Part shown: one piece after another, positions 24,385 to 37,600 of the stretch
How positions within the stretch are numbered: the first letter of the stretch is position 1
Layout of the letters: every line of letters starts with the position of its first letter
Assembly (NCBI GenBank): GCA_963978905.1
Contig: OZ022257.1
Span: forward strand, 12,608,509 to 12,672,508
Direction of reading: 5' to 3'
Length of the DNA: 64,000 nt
From: Trichostrongylus colubriformis
Taxonomy: Eukaryota; Nematoda; Chromadorea; Rhabditida; Trichostrongylidae
The notes under the pieces: model-generated
What the model saw: only the letters and a program-made list of their open reading frames with translations
The model's database searches: none
Told to the model about the DNA's origin: nothing
Made by a program: the position numbers and the translations under genes

Positions 24385-25905
24385 GTCACCCCTCGCTATT
24401 CACTTATCCAGCATTATAACCATTGCAAATCTCCCTCAGGTACACTTTCATGCCTGTGCAAAAACGTCATTGCCGATGTTTTATATTTTGGATAGTTATG
24501 GAAAATGTTCTGGTGATACAGGATGAGAGGGGTGCCTTTTTAAGTATCAACGTTGTACCAGCTTTTGCCAGAGCAAAAGTCGTTCGTGGAAGCGCTTCTA
24601 GTTCCATGATGGGCAGCAAATGTGAAGAAAACTTGAGGTCGTGTGAGTGCCGTTTGAGCTAAGCGAGGAAATACGGAGGAAGGGCATAAAAACCACTTTG
24701 CTCAGATCAGATTTGCATAACTCCGATCTATACATCGTGATGCTGCACGCCGGAAATCACATCCGCGACAAAAGGCTCGTTATCGGAAATACCATTTCTG
24801 CTCTCTTCATTGCCCTCTGGCTCACTCGATGTCACTTGCTCGGCTTAGGCATAGCCTTTTGAGGGGTCAACTTCGCTGAATGCTGAGTCAGCCTTTATCC
24901 TTTTCTTCCCCCATACCACAGCAGTCTGGGCTAGGCTGTGGTGCATAGCAAGGATCCAAGAATCCCGGCACAGAGATGAGCATGTTCAAGGCCCCAGCGA
25001 AGATTGAGATATTTTCATATAGAATAACGCTATTGCAATGAGGGGGGGGGCAACTCACAAAAAGATTCATTTATGGGTACTCCCGAAGGATTTTTGTAAG
25101 GTCACTCTTCACATTTAGGTGTATATTTTTGCCTAAGACTCAAAGAGGGAGGGAAGGGGGTCTTTTCGCTTTCTTGGCTCAGGTGAAAATAGGGTCCATA
25201 GTAGGAAGCACCCTCCACCCCCCCCCCCCCCCCCCCACATTGCAATAGCACCAAAATGATTTCAATTTACGTCATGAGGACAGTTCATCGGAAATCCTCT
25301 GTGCATGCTCATCGAGGTTGTAGAGCTCCTTACAGAGCTTATTTAATTATCGGACCTCTTTTTTCTTTAATAATCGGACCTCTTTTTCCTCACTCGTAGA
25401 GCCTTTCGCAGAATTTCATCAATTTTCCAAAGATTTCTCATCACACAAATATGGCACTCATACTCACAAGCACCAGTAGATTCTCATACTCACCTGTACC
25501 GGACGATTTGTATTTTCAAGACGCGTTAGAATGCCAGCGATTGCGATGTGTGACTTGGAAGTTTCCTCAGCATTTTTTTGGGAGCCTTGAATCCCTTCTA
25601 TAAGAAAACAAAAGTTCACTTCGAATCTATAGGGTTTATCAGAAAAAAAAAGATTAAATCATTGTAGGATGCGGGTTACTATTCAGGTCCAACGAACCTC
25701 TGTGACGAATGTGTTTTCCGGCTCATAACGTCACTGATGTATCGATCGCAGTCAAGTGAATCTGTGATATGTAGTAGTGAAACCACACTTGATGCGCGTG
25801 CATGTGAAAGAACTATATCCGCGGAGGATCACCCGGTAAATCCACGGCTTATAGAGGGGCCTAGAGCTACAGTACAATACCGCTCACGTCGCGTGATTTA
25901 AAAAA
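24385..25905. other. No recognised gene
   Basis: Scattered short ORFs without domains. Poly-C tract near 25.22-25.24 kb and poly-G near 25.04 kb. Confidence 0.4.
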
Positions 25906-25910
25906 GCTTT

Positions 25911-26250
25911 GCGACGGTTTGTTCGCGAACAAACCGTCGCACCGTCATAACATCGTTCAAACTGGATGAAATGGGGAGATCTTGGAAGCATTGGATTTGT
26001 CTCAATGATGCGAGTTTAATAATATATAAAATGTCAAATTTTGATAAGTAATGCTCTTGAAAATCGCGCGATCGCGCGGAAACGAAAATCGATTTACAGT
26101 GGGAAAACGCGAAAGCGCATTTTCCTCATCAAAATTTAACATTTCATATATTAAAACTCGCCTCATTGAGACGAATCCAATGCTTCCAAGATCTTCCCAT
26201 TTTATCCAGTTTGAACGATGTTATGACGGTGCACGGTTTGTTTGCACACA
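25911..26250. mobile_element. Fold-back MITE with GC-rich palindromes
   Basis: The left arm (CACCGTCATAACATCGTTC, GATCTTGGAAGCATTGGATT) is mirrored on the right. The left end is itself a perfect 30-bp palindrome at 25911-25940 (GCGACGGTTTGTTCG and its complement), and CGCGCGATCGCGCG sits near the centre. Confidence 0.75.
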
Positions 26251-26886
26251 GTATCATTGGCTTGATTCCGCGCTCTTCTTTTCTGTTACCATACTTCGCC
26301 CTTGTGTCAAATCACGTCACCCCTCATGAACTTTGCAGAGCAGTAGTGAAAGCTATAATCTCTGTAGCTGTAGGCCACGAGCAATCACCGCCAGAATTTG
26401 TTGTTTTTCCCTTGCTGCTCGATGGAGGTCTTTGACCATTCAAAGCCCTGCTTCATCTGAAACCCTGTTTCTTTTTTGGTTTTCATTGCGATTTTAATTC
26501 ATTGTCATCGAATTTCAGTCGTTAACGGCATCGACCATGGAAAAATATATTGATTCAAGCATAAATAAAGAAGAGGGGGGGGGGAGAGAGTTGTGCGAAA
26601 AGGGTAGCTTTTTACTGTATTTCTATTTCACCCCTATATAATAATGTACATATAATAATGCTTTTTTCACTTTAGTTTAGCAGTCAGTTTTGAGCAAGTA
26701 GTAACTCGTCCACTCCACCGATGTTTTGAACATGGAAATTTCAGGGAGTCTCACGACCATCTTGTTTATTTTACTTATTTATTTATCTGACTGTCTTATC
26801 TACTTATTCATTTATCCATTACTTATTTATTATTCATGTGGATCACTACATTATTTTGCATAGTGAAGGAACATATACTCGTTCCA

Positions 26887-27146
26887 GGGTGTGTGCACTT
26901 ATGACGGAAAATCGCCTTGTGGTCGTCGCACTCGCGGCGCCATCAGCACGATTACCAAATCGATTGCCCCTGGGAGCCCGGCAGAGAATGGCTGCGTCAC
27001 CTCTGCACTTTCACCCATACCACACTGCCTCCTGCAATGCTACACCGCCTCGCTTGAAGGCTGCCACGCCCTGCCACTAGCACTCGCACCCGCCGCGCCG
27101 CTAGCCGCGGGCGGCCACGCGATTTTTGTCATAAGTGCACACACCC
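26887..27146. mobile_element. MITE, family D (GGGTGTGTGCACTTATGACG)
   Basis: The inverted ends are GGGTGTGTGCACTTATGAC and GTCATAAGTGCACACACCC. The GC-rich inside contains TCGCTTGAAGGCTGCCA and GCCACTAGCACTCGCACCC, shared with 33.54-33.77 and 36.89-37.11 kb. Confidence 0.75.
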
Positions 27147-27149
27147 CTC

Positions 27150-28620
27150 GATCCAGGACCATTTTCACCGTATGCGAACAGATGTACCCGCTAACCGTCG
27201 CGCGCCCAGATATAAATTCGTTATCCATTCATTCGGATTAAGGAGGATTTACGCTGTCTGATAATGCGGTTTGAAGCTACTGCTTGCTTGAGGTGCTCCC
27301 AGATTTCTAGATAGCTCAGCTCTGATACTGTTCAGCTCCTGGTTTCCTGTAGCACGCACAACGTCGCTATACCTCACTTTAGTTGATGCATATATGTATG
27401 TATGGACCCGTATGACGCAACCTAGGAGCCCAAGCCATGTACTCAATGGGTTCCGAAGAATTCATGGATAGCGAGTGGTACCATGTAATCGTAATTCGAG
27501 GAAAATGACGCTTTTCTTGTCCTTCTTCCTACTGTGAACGATCCTTGACCCTGAAATCTTTTTCTTGCTCTCTTTTTATTGTTTTCCTACTGTAAGTGAA
27601 GAGGAGTTGAAGAATCACTGCAGCTGACATTTTTCCTGATGGACTTCTTGCTGGTAATCGCATTTCATTTCGATCAAAGATTCGGAGACCTAAGCAGCTG
27701 AGTGTCACAAACAGGGCACTTTCAAAAGCGACGAGGCAAATAGCCGCTTCTGTGCGACCCCTCCCCCCCCCTCTACGGCGACCAAATACGACCCCCTTTT
27801 TTGATCTCTACTATACCACTGGCTGTTGCCGGATTGCATAGTTGCAATGCGTTTCATTGCTATATAACCTTTCCTAAGGCGAAAAGATACTTATTTACAT
27901 CTTGTTTTACGGATTTGGGGTGAAATACCCTTTGCTTCCCATCTGCTTATTGAAAATTTATATTTCACTGCTTATCGCTGACCCCTAAAGGTATGACCCT
28001 ACACCCTCCTATTTGGTCAGATATGACCTCCTGTCGAGGGATCCTCGACTCTCGGTGTACCTTGTCACAGAGATCGAGTAACAGCATGTGCTTACCGCTT
28101 CCCATGAAAGGATGTCGCTTAGCTGACACTTATTCTTTTGTTTCTTCAGCGCCGTTTTTGCCAAACAACTGTCACGTCATCAGTGTCAACCTCGAGTAGC
28201 CTTTGTGAGATACTTGTTGAGTTATTTTCCAAGGTTTTGGTACTTGTGTCATCTGCCATATTTCTCGCTTTCTATCAAATTTATACTATCAGCTATAAAA
28301 TGTTGGGTAAGCGTTCAATGGATAACTATTCTTACGAAAAGCCCAAGCCTATCGTATAAAACCATGCTATACTGCTCATAGATTCTATTTTACTTTATCT
28401 TGTATAATTACCATGACGGTGTTTCTATATAAAGATCTTTAGTGTCGAACTGCACTCTTGTTCTTCTCTTTCGAGTTCCCTTTTCTTTCCCCTTTTTCCC
28501 TTTCCTTACAGTAACCATAACCATTTCGAAAGAAATTTTTTTCTGAACTATTGAGGGTGTGGCGCGTTCAAGATAAAAGAAGTCGCATTGCACCTCGAAT
28601 CCAGACACTAAGCATCGCAA
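27150..28620. other. No recognised gene; dispersed repeat near 27.75-28.06 kb
   Basis: Upstream region of the channel gene. It holds fragments of a dispersed repeat built on GAGGATCCTCGACTC/GGTGTACC and GACCCCCTTTTTT words, also seen near 9.9-10.2, 31.2-31.9, 34.3 and 45.9-46.3 kb. I see no clear core promoter. Confidence 0.4.
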
Positions 28621-28622
28621 CA

Positions 28623-28636
28623 ATTTTTGATTTCAG
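28623..28636 (+). promoter_or_regulatory. Possible spliced-leader acceptor of the channel gene
   Basis: TTTTTGATTTCAG ends 9 bp before the start ATG at 28646. A consensus acceptor this close to a start codon fits trans-splicing, but a 5'-UTR cis-intron is also possible. Confidence 0.45.
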
Positions 28637-28645
28637 GATATCGCT

Positions 28646-31600
28646 ATGAGCCGGTGGTACCTAATTGCTGCCTCATCGAACATGCTCTTACTGTGGTTTG
28701 TAATCAGCTTATGGTAAGTAGAAGATCACATTCATCGAAACGTTAGATTTCACAGTAAATCGTTGAGGAGAAGAAATCATGGCACACAAAATCCCACATA
28801 AATTCCTTATTCTCCAAAATAGAACCTTGCCACATCGTTGGTGTTATTGACCCCAGAGAATCTTCGTTTAGACTTGTATCGCATAAGAAATGAATTCGCT
28901 TCTGGCCTCACCCTACTAGGCTTACCCAGTGTCACCATGTAGTAGCTAAGTTACGGTAGCCATTAAGCTGATGACTGATCACCAGCTTCATTTCTTGTCA
29001 TGGAATGGTATAATGGTGTACTGTAATGATCGTTTCCAGTCGATTCTGCTTGGCTGGACGCAGCGAACCAATTCCTATGTATATGGATGAATTACTGCAT
29101 GCCGGACGACGAGTCTACGATAAGCATTCGCCACCTATTCAGGAAGGTTCGAGCATACTTTTTGCTTCCAACTTTGGTGGCCCTGTGTTGGAGGGTGTGG
29201 TACAAAACGAATGCGATGCACCGTGCGCAGTCCTTTTCTCGGCTTTAATTCCTCAACGTCGCGCGGGCGAAGCCGTCAGCCGATACTGCACTATGTACCC
29301 ATGATTTGTCGTTAGTTTTAATTTACTAACTAATTGTGTTCTCAAACTCGTAAACCCGTTGGTGTTCCTATAGCGCATCATAGAGTGCCACCAATAAATA
29401 AATAAATAAATAAATAAATAAGAAAATAGATAAATAAACAAATAGTTTCTAGGTGAAATTCATTCTGGCAAAAGCAGTTATAGAGAACAAGCATATGCAC
29501 ACATGGATACTGTCATGTAAAAAAGCCAGCATGATTCGTCATATCGTTCTACTGGGTTTAATAGAAGCGGCAGCGCTAAATTAGGTCTTCTGGAAAAGAG
29601 AAATATGTTCACTGAACATAAAGATCTAAGACCTAAGATGGTATTTGTGGTAAGAGAAGCGCTTCAGTGGTAAACACCTTAAAACGGTCTTATGGTGCAC
29701 AGCAAACATTACGCATGCTACTCCTTGCAGAACGGGATGTGCCGTTCGAGTGCGTATCACTGTCACACATCTACAAGATCCACGTAGCTCCGGTCCATAC
29801 GCAGTGTACTCTATAGGGGGCTGCGTTCATACTTTGCGCATCGACGCCGTTAGGTTGGATGGAGCGTTTTACAAACGGAGCGCATCACCAGAATGCCACC
29901 GTAATCGACTGCGAATACGTGATTTTGACACCGTCGCTGCAGGTGCCTGTGTCGGTCCGCAAAGTATGAATGTGGCCGTAGCTTCCTATGAACGCCTTAT
30001 ATGCATGGCAGTGGTCATCCTTATGTCCAGAACATGTCCCCAAAATGGGTTCAAAATGAAAAACTATCCTCAAAGAAGGTGTATGCTTTCAGCTGAAAGG
30101 CCAACAATCGTCCGACTGGCAATGTACATTGAGGGCATGTCATCATTCCGAACTCAGACTATGGTAAGGCTTATAGAGAGGATCGTGAACTTCTCTCTAG
30201 AAACTCCTACATAGGAATCTTAGGCTAAAAATCACTAAAATTTGGATCATTTGCAGGATTTCCAATTGGACGTCTATTTCCAGCAGTTCTGGAAAGATCC
30301 CCGCCTTGCTCACAACGAAACACGGTGAGGAATGCTCGAAGTTTTTCGAGCATGAACACACAGACGTGGCCTTTTCATTTTCGGGGTGTACTAATGACGA
30401 AAAAAGGGTTCCTTACCCCCTAGGCAAATTAAAATGATTCCATAATGGGAGGCCTTCTTCACTGCGATATCACTTTGGCGAGATTCCAACAAATCCATGA
30501 AGACCGCGAGCTGGCAATCAACATTGATGGGTGGGGGTCACGAGGTCGAATTTCCGCTTCGCCGCGGTGCACTCGGGCGCCACCAGTGCGACTCGCCGTA
30601 TCGATTGCCCTTGGGACACGTCTGCGCTTCCACTCATGCCACCCGCGCCACTCGTCGCGCGCGGCCGCGCGGAAATTCGACCTCGTGAATTCCACTCGAT
30701 ATTGATCGCGGGCCTTCGTACTCACACCTACCGTCTTGGCAAGAAGCCAATTTTTACAAGAGAAGGATATAGAATGAAAGAGAAATAGGAGATTGAGCAA
30801 GATAATCAATACTGTTTATGATCAATGGTCAATTATCCTCCTTGCTTGGATTTCAGACGGGTACTAATACGTGACAAGGAAGTTCTATCGAGAATGTGGC
30901 ATCCAGACGTTTACTTCGCAAACGCTCGAATAGCCGAATTCCATCAGGTGCAGTGAAAATCATTTGTGTAGGGAAAACTTGGACAGAGAAAGCTCTGCTT
31001 CGGAATCTATCACTTTTAATTCAGGTAACTCAACCAAATTTCCTGTTATGGATTGAACCGGATGGATCAATTCTCTATGACACACGCATCTCAATGGTTG
31101 TCGTTTGTACGCTGAACCTGGAGAAATGGCCTCTGGATTCGCAGCGGTGTCATCTACGGATATTAAGCTGTAAGTCACAATGAGCAGGAATGATAGGGCA
31201 GGCTAGACAAAGGGTACACCCAGGTATTAGGGAGAAGAGCCTCTTCTCTTCAATACGGCTCCCCTCCCCCTCTGCGGAGACTAAATCGAACCCACTCCAT
31301 TTTGACTTTTACAATTACGATACCAGTAAGTGTTGCTGTAATGTATAGCTGCAATGTGTTCTGTTGCTACGTATTCATGAACGGACGCTTATTTCACATT
31401 TCTCCACACCTGTTACCATGAAATACCCTTCGCTTCTTATCTGCTTATTGAAAGTTTAGATCATAGTTCTTACCGCTGAGCAGGTGTACCGTTACGTCTA
31501 AGAATCGTGTTGCGGCGTCGCACCCGTGGCACCATCTGTACGACTTACCGCAGTCGGTGTTCCGCTGAGGACGCCATAATCTAATCCCCTAGGGTGCCTT

Positions 31601-34600
31601 CAAAGGCAAAGCTGCTTCTCAATTACCGTTTTTGTTTCCTATATAAACGCTTTTGAATATTTTTGTTGGAGTTTATTCACTTGTTTCTTTTCTTATCCGT
31701 TTTTTGTAATTGTTTAGTTATCTGTTTCCTTGGTGGGCGTCCTGGCAGCACACGATGGAGGGCAACTGACCGCGGGCTGCCGTGGATTTTTGACGTCACG
31801 GTACACACCCCCGCTGACCTTGTCAGGTACTTCCCCCCATCACCTTCGTAATCGAACACGATTCCTCCCCTCACCCTGTCGAGAAATTCTCGACTCCCGG
31901 TGTACCCCGGTGAGCAGTACTTCACGTTGCCGAAATCGTTCTGATTGCTTCCGTGAGTGGTTTCTTAGTTTTTTAGATATCGTACCTCCTTCCGCAGTTT
32001 CACTAGTTACTCTCTGTCTTCGAATTTGATGCATTACACTCCGCGGAAGCGCTCGTCAGCCGGCCTCTAGCGGGAACGGGTGACCGGTGGCGTCATAGAG
32101 AATGCACGGGACGAACGAGCAGTGTCCACGTCCATAGCAAGGAGTTAGCCGGCATTTTGCCAGACGAAGGCTTCGACCTGCGCGAAGGATCCGCTTACAC
32201 TTTCCCGCGCAAGCTTTGTGACGTTATCCTGGCACCCGGCACCTATGTGCCTCCATTCATCCTTCTGTTGCACGCTGAATGGCGCCGAAAACCCAGCCAC
32301 AGCTCCAAGCTGTGACCGCATTACGAATACCAGACATTTGTGCATCTGAAAAAGAAATGGCAAAGGCTATGTGAATACTGCAGGAAAGTCAAGAAATGGC
32401 CATCCTGAATTTGTCATTTTGGGGTGAATTCTTAAATTGAACAAATCAATACAATATGGCAAAAGTTATCCGGTCATAGCACGGCTTTGACAGCAGGAGA
32501 AAGTTGCACACATTTTTTGGGGTGCTTATTTGTCCATCTGCTGCTAGAGCTCAGAAGAATTTTAACATTCTATTGGGACAGGTCCAGGGGCGTGACTCGT
32601 GGGATGGGCGGGTCTTGAACGCGATACGAAAACGATTATAATCACCATTAATACCGACCCCAAACGCTCAGATGCCTACACAACGGATCAACTACAAATC
32701 GAATGGATTGAAGAGACGCCGATAACACGAAATCCAAACATCGCAATGTCTGATATGCATATTGTGGACTTGTTTCCAGGCCTCTGCGATGGAAATTATT
32801 CTACCGGTGAGTTTGAAACTACTTTACATTAGCCATCATAACGCCAATGCTCTAAAAAAGATGAAAAAATGCTGTCAGGTCATGTTTAGGCATTTTTTCC
32901 CTATATGAGACATGTATTGATTTCCACCCACATGCTGGAACATCTTGCACCCATATCCAACGAACAAGAAGCCTTTTGTAGAGTGTTCAGCCCTATGATG
33001 CTTGAAATTGAAAAACCATATCTCGGCGAGTTGCATTTATACTCTGCGATGTGATCACATGATTATGATTTACGACGGTGCATGCCACTCACTGTTCGGT
33101 GAACGACGCGATAGTGCGAGCTATGCTCGCTCTCTGTAATCGCTCCAGGACTCACCCAATACGGCGCCCGTACGTCGTCGCGCCATCACTCACGCGCTAA
33201 ACACGCCCACGCGAATTTTCTTCCCTAATGGCATACACCTTGTACGGCACACATATGCAATTCAAACTCCGCGGTTAACGTTGGCGCGCTCGACGCTCGA
33301 GGAATTAAATAATGCCAAAATAATATTGAAAACATTTTTATCAAAGATAAGTTATCTTTTTCAGAGTACTTAGGTGCTAAGGAAAAATATTCAATTTATT
33401 TGAGGAACGTGGAGTTGTGTGACAGCCGAGTTTTTCGTTAAACGTGAAGTCACTCATCATGTTATGCAGTCCTATGTGCCTACTACTCTAATCGTCGTCA
33501 TATCATGGTGAGCTTTGATCCTGATGCTTTATTTCGGGTGTGTTCAGATATGACAGCGAATCGCGTGACCGCCCGCGGCGAGCGGCGCGGCGGGTGCGAG
33601 TGCCAGTGGCAGGGCATGGCAGCCTTCAAGCGAGGCAGTGTGGCATGGGTTGAAGCGCAGAAGTGACGCAGCTACGCTCTGCCGGCCTACCAAGAGCAAT
33701 AGATTAGTGGCGCCGCGAGTGAAACGAGGCGAAGCGATTCGTTGTCATATCTGCACACACCCGTTTATTATGCGAATAAGTCCTTGAACGAGTATCTCTA
33801 TCAAGGTAGCCTTTTTTTATAAGACACTGATATCTTTGATAGTCGAGAATACTGTCAGTCAACTCATTATGTGCTCCAATAAATTTCCAGGAATTTCCGT
33901 TCTTGTAACAGAACTATGAAAACCAGTTCCATTACTTTTCGAATGCCGCTCTGAAAAACTATCATTACAGGTTTTCGTTTTGGCTTGACGTTGATGCGGT
34001 TCCGGCAAGGGTCTCGCTGGCAATCACCACTTTGCTCACTCTTTCCACACAGGCTAATGCGGCTAGAATGGCACTGCCGGAAGTACGTGACTAGTTTTTT
34101 TTTCTTAAAAACTGTCGTCGTTTGAGTTTTCAATAACCAGACTCACACTTTGTCCTGGACCACTGATATAGTGGTATTAGAATGCAAGCCACGCTCCGGC
34201 CTTCTTTGAGAATTGCTCGACGTGGAGATCGTATTTTTGGTTGGAACGTGGGAGATCGTGATGAAGACTAGAGAGGGGGGTCGCATTTTTTAAAACTCCA
34301 TAGACAAATCCTCGACGCCCACGCACTCTTAAGGTACTTCTTAAGAGTACCTGTGGTCATTAAGGAGTGGAGAGGAGGGGAAAAGAGGTCGTCTTATCAC
34401 GAAATTTTTGAGAGGGTCTAACAGAACATCCCCTTCTCGGGGAAGGTTGGTACTTTTCGAAATTTTTTTCTACACCGGGCTACGTATGCTTAGGCCGCTT
34501 TCATACTTTGCGCACCGACGCCGTCACCGGCGGCGACGGCGTCTATAGATAATGCGCAGCGTTTGCAAAATTCTACCCAATCACACTACAGCATGATTGG

Positions 34601-37600
34601 GTGATTGTGGCCGCTTCGAATTTTGACGCTGTGCCAAAACACGAAGCGGCCACGATCACCATATTGGCACAGCGCCAAGATTCGAAGCGGCCACAATCAC
34701 CATACTGTAGTGTGATTGGGTCAAGAATTTTGCAAACGCTGCGCATTATCTATGGACGCCGTCGTCGGCGGCGGGCAAATGGTTGCGTGAGTTTGACGCC
34801 GTCGCCACCGGTGACGTGCGCAAAGTATGAAAGCGGCCTTACGTTTGCACGAGTGATTATCGCGGAATTTTTAAATACGGAAGTGCTTGCGAACGACCCA
34901 GCAGCGCGAGTTCCCGCGCACGAGAATGACGACACAGCGGCAGATGGGTGCGGTGCGCCGAGTATCATAACACAGTACAATGCAACTACAATTACAAATA
35001 GTTCAAATAATGGTTTTGGAAAATAATCTCTTCAAAATCATAGTTGGGGCATATCACTCAAAATGTGTGACTAGTTGGACTTCCCATAATTGTTTAATTT
35101 CATTAAGGTATCGTATATGAAAGCGATCGATGTATGGATGGGTGCCTGCATGATGTGAGTTATTTTGAAATAATAGCGATTTTCCGCACAATAAGATTTG
35201 TGGCCGCATGCACCATTTTCCAGACAAATGCACATATTAACCTTTCCGTGCTATGACACGCCAGGCGCCGTACTTGTGTAGGCACCAGGCTTCACTATGT
35301 TTATTTATTTGACGCTGGCACAGTGCCATACTATGGAAATCAGAAAGCCGGCATCAGTTCAGATAGTAAAGTTGCACAAAGTTTACTGCTGCGCGTACTT
35401 TTTTGTATGAATCTTTTCTGCAATACTCCGCTCAGAGGTGAAACCTTATCATATAATCAGTGAGTGGCACCTGTAGCCCGGGGTCACCTGACGGATATTT
35501 AGGGGCGGGGAAGCATTTCTCTAAAATTTTGCTCAACGCAGTGCTTGACCTGGCGCTGATGTGTGGGCTTTCATAAAAAAATCCCTGTTTCAGGTTCGTT
35601 TTTGGAGTGATGATCGAATTCACCATTGTCAACTACGCTCAACGTCAAGGTATTAAATGTTGTGGATTCATAGAGAAAATCGCAGTACTAATATTGGACT
35701 TTGTAGCTTCTACTATTGACCCTACAAGGAAACCACCAGAAAGTCTCGTTCAGAAAGCACATCGAGTTTTAGACAAATTTCGTGGTAGAGGAGAGCATCA
35801 AGCTTTGGAAGAAGTAAGTTACGACATCATCATAGGGCAGATTCAGCTTTGCTACCGCGGGGAATTTATCAACGTCAGGTAGCTTCTGACCAAGGCCGCG
35901 TTCATACTTTGCACCGAAGGGCCTGGTTGCGTTACAGGCACCGAGGCAGCGGGACGCGGGGGAGGTGCAGAGAACACGCGGTCAAGGAGACAGGGTGGCA
36001 CAGGCCGATACGCAGAGAGATGCAACCACGTCCTGCCACCGGCACCGAAAAGTATGAACGCGAGAAGCTGTTAAATCCGTTATGGGCGCAGCTGCCAAAA
36101 TACCTTGGTGGCAGGACGTGGCTGCCATGCCCTGCCACTGGCACTCGCACCCGCCGCGCCGCTCGTCGCACCACAGGTATTCTGGCAGCTGTACCCATTA
36201 CTGGATCTATTGATCCATCTATTGAATTCGGATACAGTGTATGCCCACTAACATATACCATTTTCTTTATTGTTTACACTGCTTGAAATAGCATAGCACG
36301 CATTACCAGGTCGTAGACCAACGGCGCCCTTGATTACTGATCATACTATGCGTCCTCTGTGCGTCACCCCAATATTTTTTCTGTGCGAGGTTTAGAGAAT
36401 ATCACTCCAATCATAGGTGTGTGGGTATAACGTATTTTGACGAATCAAATCTGCATTAAATCAGGAGGATTTGCTTGATCATGTTATACTCAATGGTGGC
36501 GTGTACGATGCGTTATCTGGTAAAAATGGAGACAATGCACTGCAGGTGTCGTCGCCACGAAACAATAAAAAGGTTGGCGATAGATTTCTTCTGAGTTCAA
36601 AGCATTCATCGAAATATGAATTCGCTCATTATTAGGGCCACTCTCGTAGACTATTGTCTGCTCCGTGGTGGCCCAATGTGAATGGTTTTACACAAAAAGC
36701 GCTCGGTAGTGATGACGAATGGTGCTACAACTTTGCGCTCTGAGGGTTTAAGCGCATGTTGGCCAGCTGCCAGCAGTCAATTGCTACTAAAAGCGATGAT
36801 GTTACGGTGATCATTGCTCATTCGTGATGCGTACGTGGTCTCTGTCAGGCTGCATTCATAATTCCTGAAGTGATCATATGAGGGTGTCGGCCGCGAGGTC
36901 AACTTTTCGCTTCGCGGCGGTGCACACGCGGCGCCACCAGTACGACTCGCCGTATCGATTGCCCTTGGGAGCCGGCCGAGCGTGACTGCGTCACGTCTGC
37001 GCTTCACTCGTACACTGCCTCGCTTGAAGGCTGCCATGCCCTGCCACTGGCACTCGCACCCGCCGCGCCGCTCGTCGCGCGCAGCAGCGCGGAAATTCGA
37101 CCTCGCGACTCCCACCCACCATATGATGCAGCGATGCGACATACAGTGGCACGCCCGCTACACGCGTTCGGTTGATGTCCATATCTTTGCTGGAACCACG
37201 TAACACTGAAACCAGCGAGAAAGCGATTGTAGGAGCTATTCTCATGATGATCGTACTTTGTTCGGTTGGGGTTGACTTTAAAATTGGATTCGTGAAAACT
37301 GGAATTGGAGAATGGGATACGATAATGCAAACCGTCACAGGCTCGGAGGGTCGTCACCAGAGTCGAGCGTTGGTTCACGAATTTTTGAAGACAGTGGCTG
37401 GGGTAGTTAGGGCTGAATATAAAAGTATTATCAAATTTGAAAGCTCACGTGCTTACCGATACGAAAGTGGAGAAAAAAACCGGGAGGAATGGTTAAAAAC
37501 TCGAGAAATGGGAACCCCTTCTCACCGTTTACCTCGGAAGGAGGCGGGCTCTGTCAGCGAAAGGAGGAGGAGGGGGGGGGGGCTGTTAGAGCAAATGGCA

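Noticed and set aside
25217..25237. Poly-C and other G/C homopolymers as regulatory tracts
   Set aside because: Many such tracts occur at MITE ends across the window; they look like simple-sequence drift or sequencing-length uncertainty.
29396..29432. AAAT-type microsatellite as a CRISPR or satellite array
   Set aside because: Plain tetranucleotide repeat in an intron without spacers; no CRISPR arrays are expected or seen in this eukaryotic DNA.
29750..30214. 154-codon + strand ORF with VRITVTHLQDP, resembling a channel strand
   Set aside because: It runs through a MITE. The true channel exon is 30093-30163, which joins exon 2 in phase and reads into TMDFQLDV.
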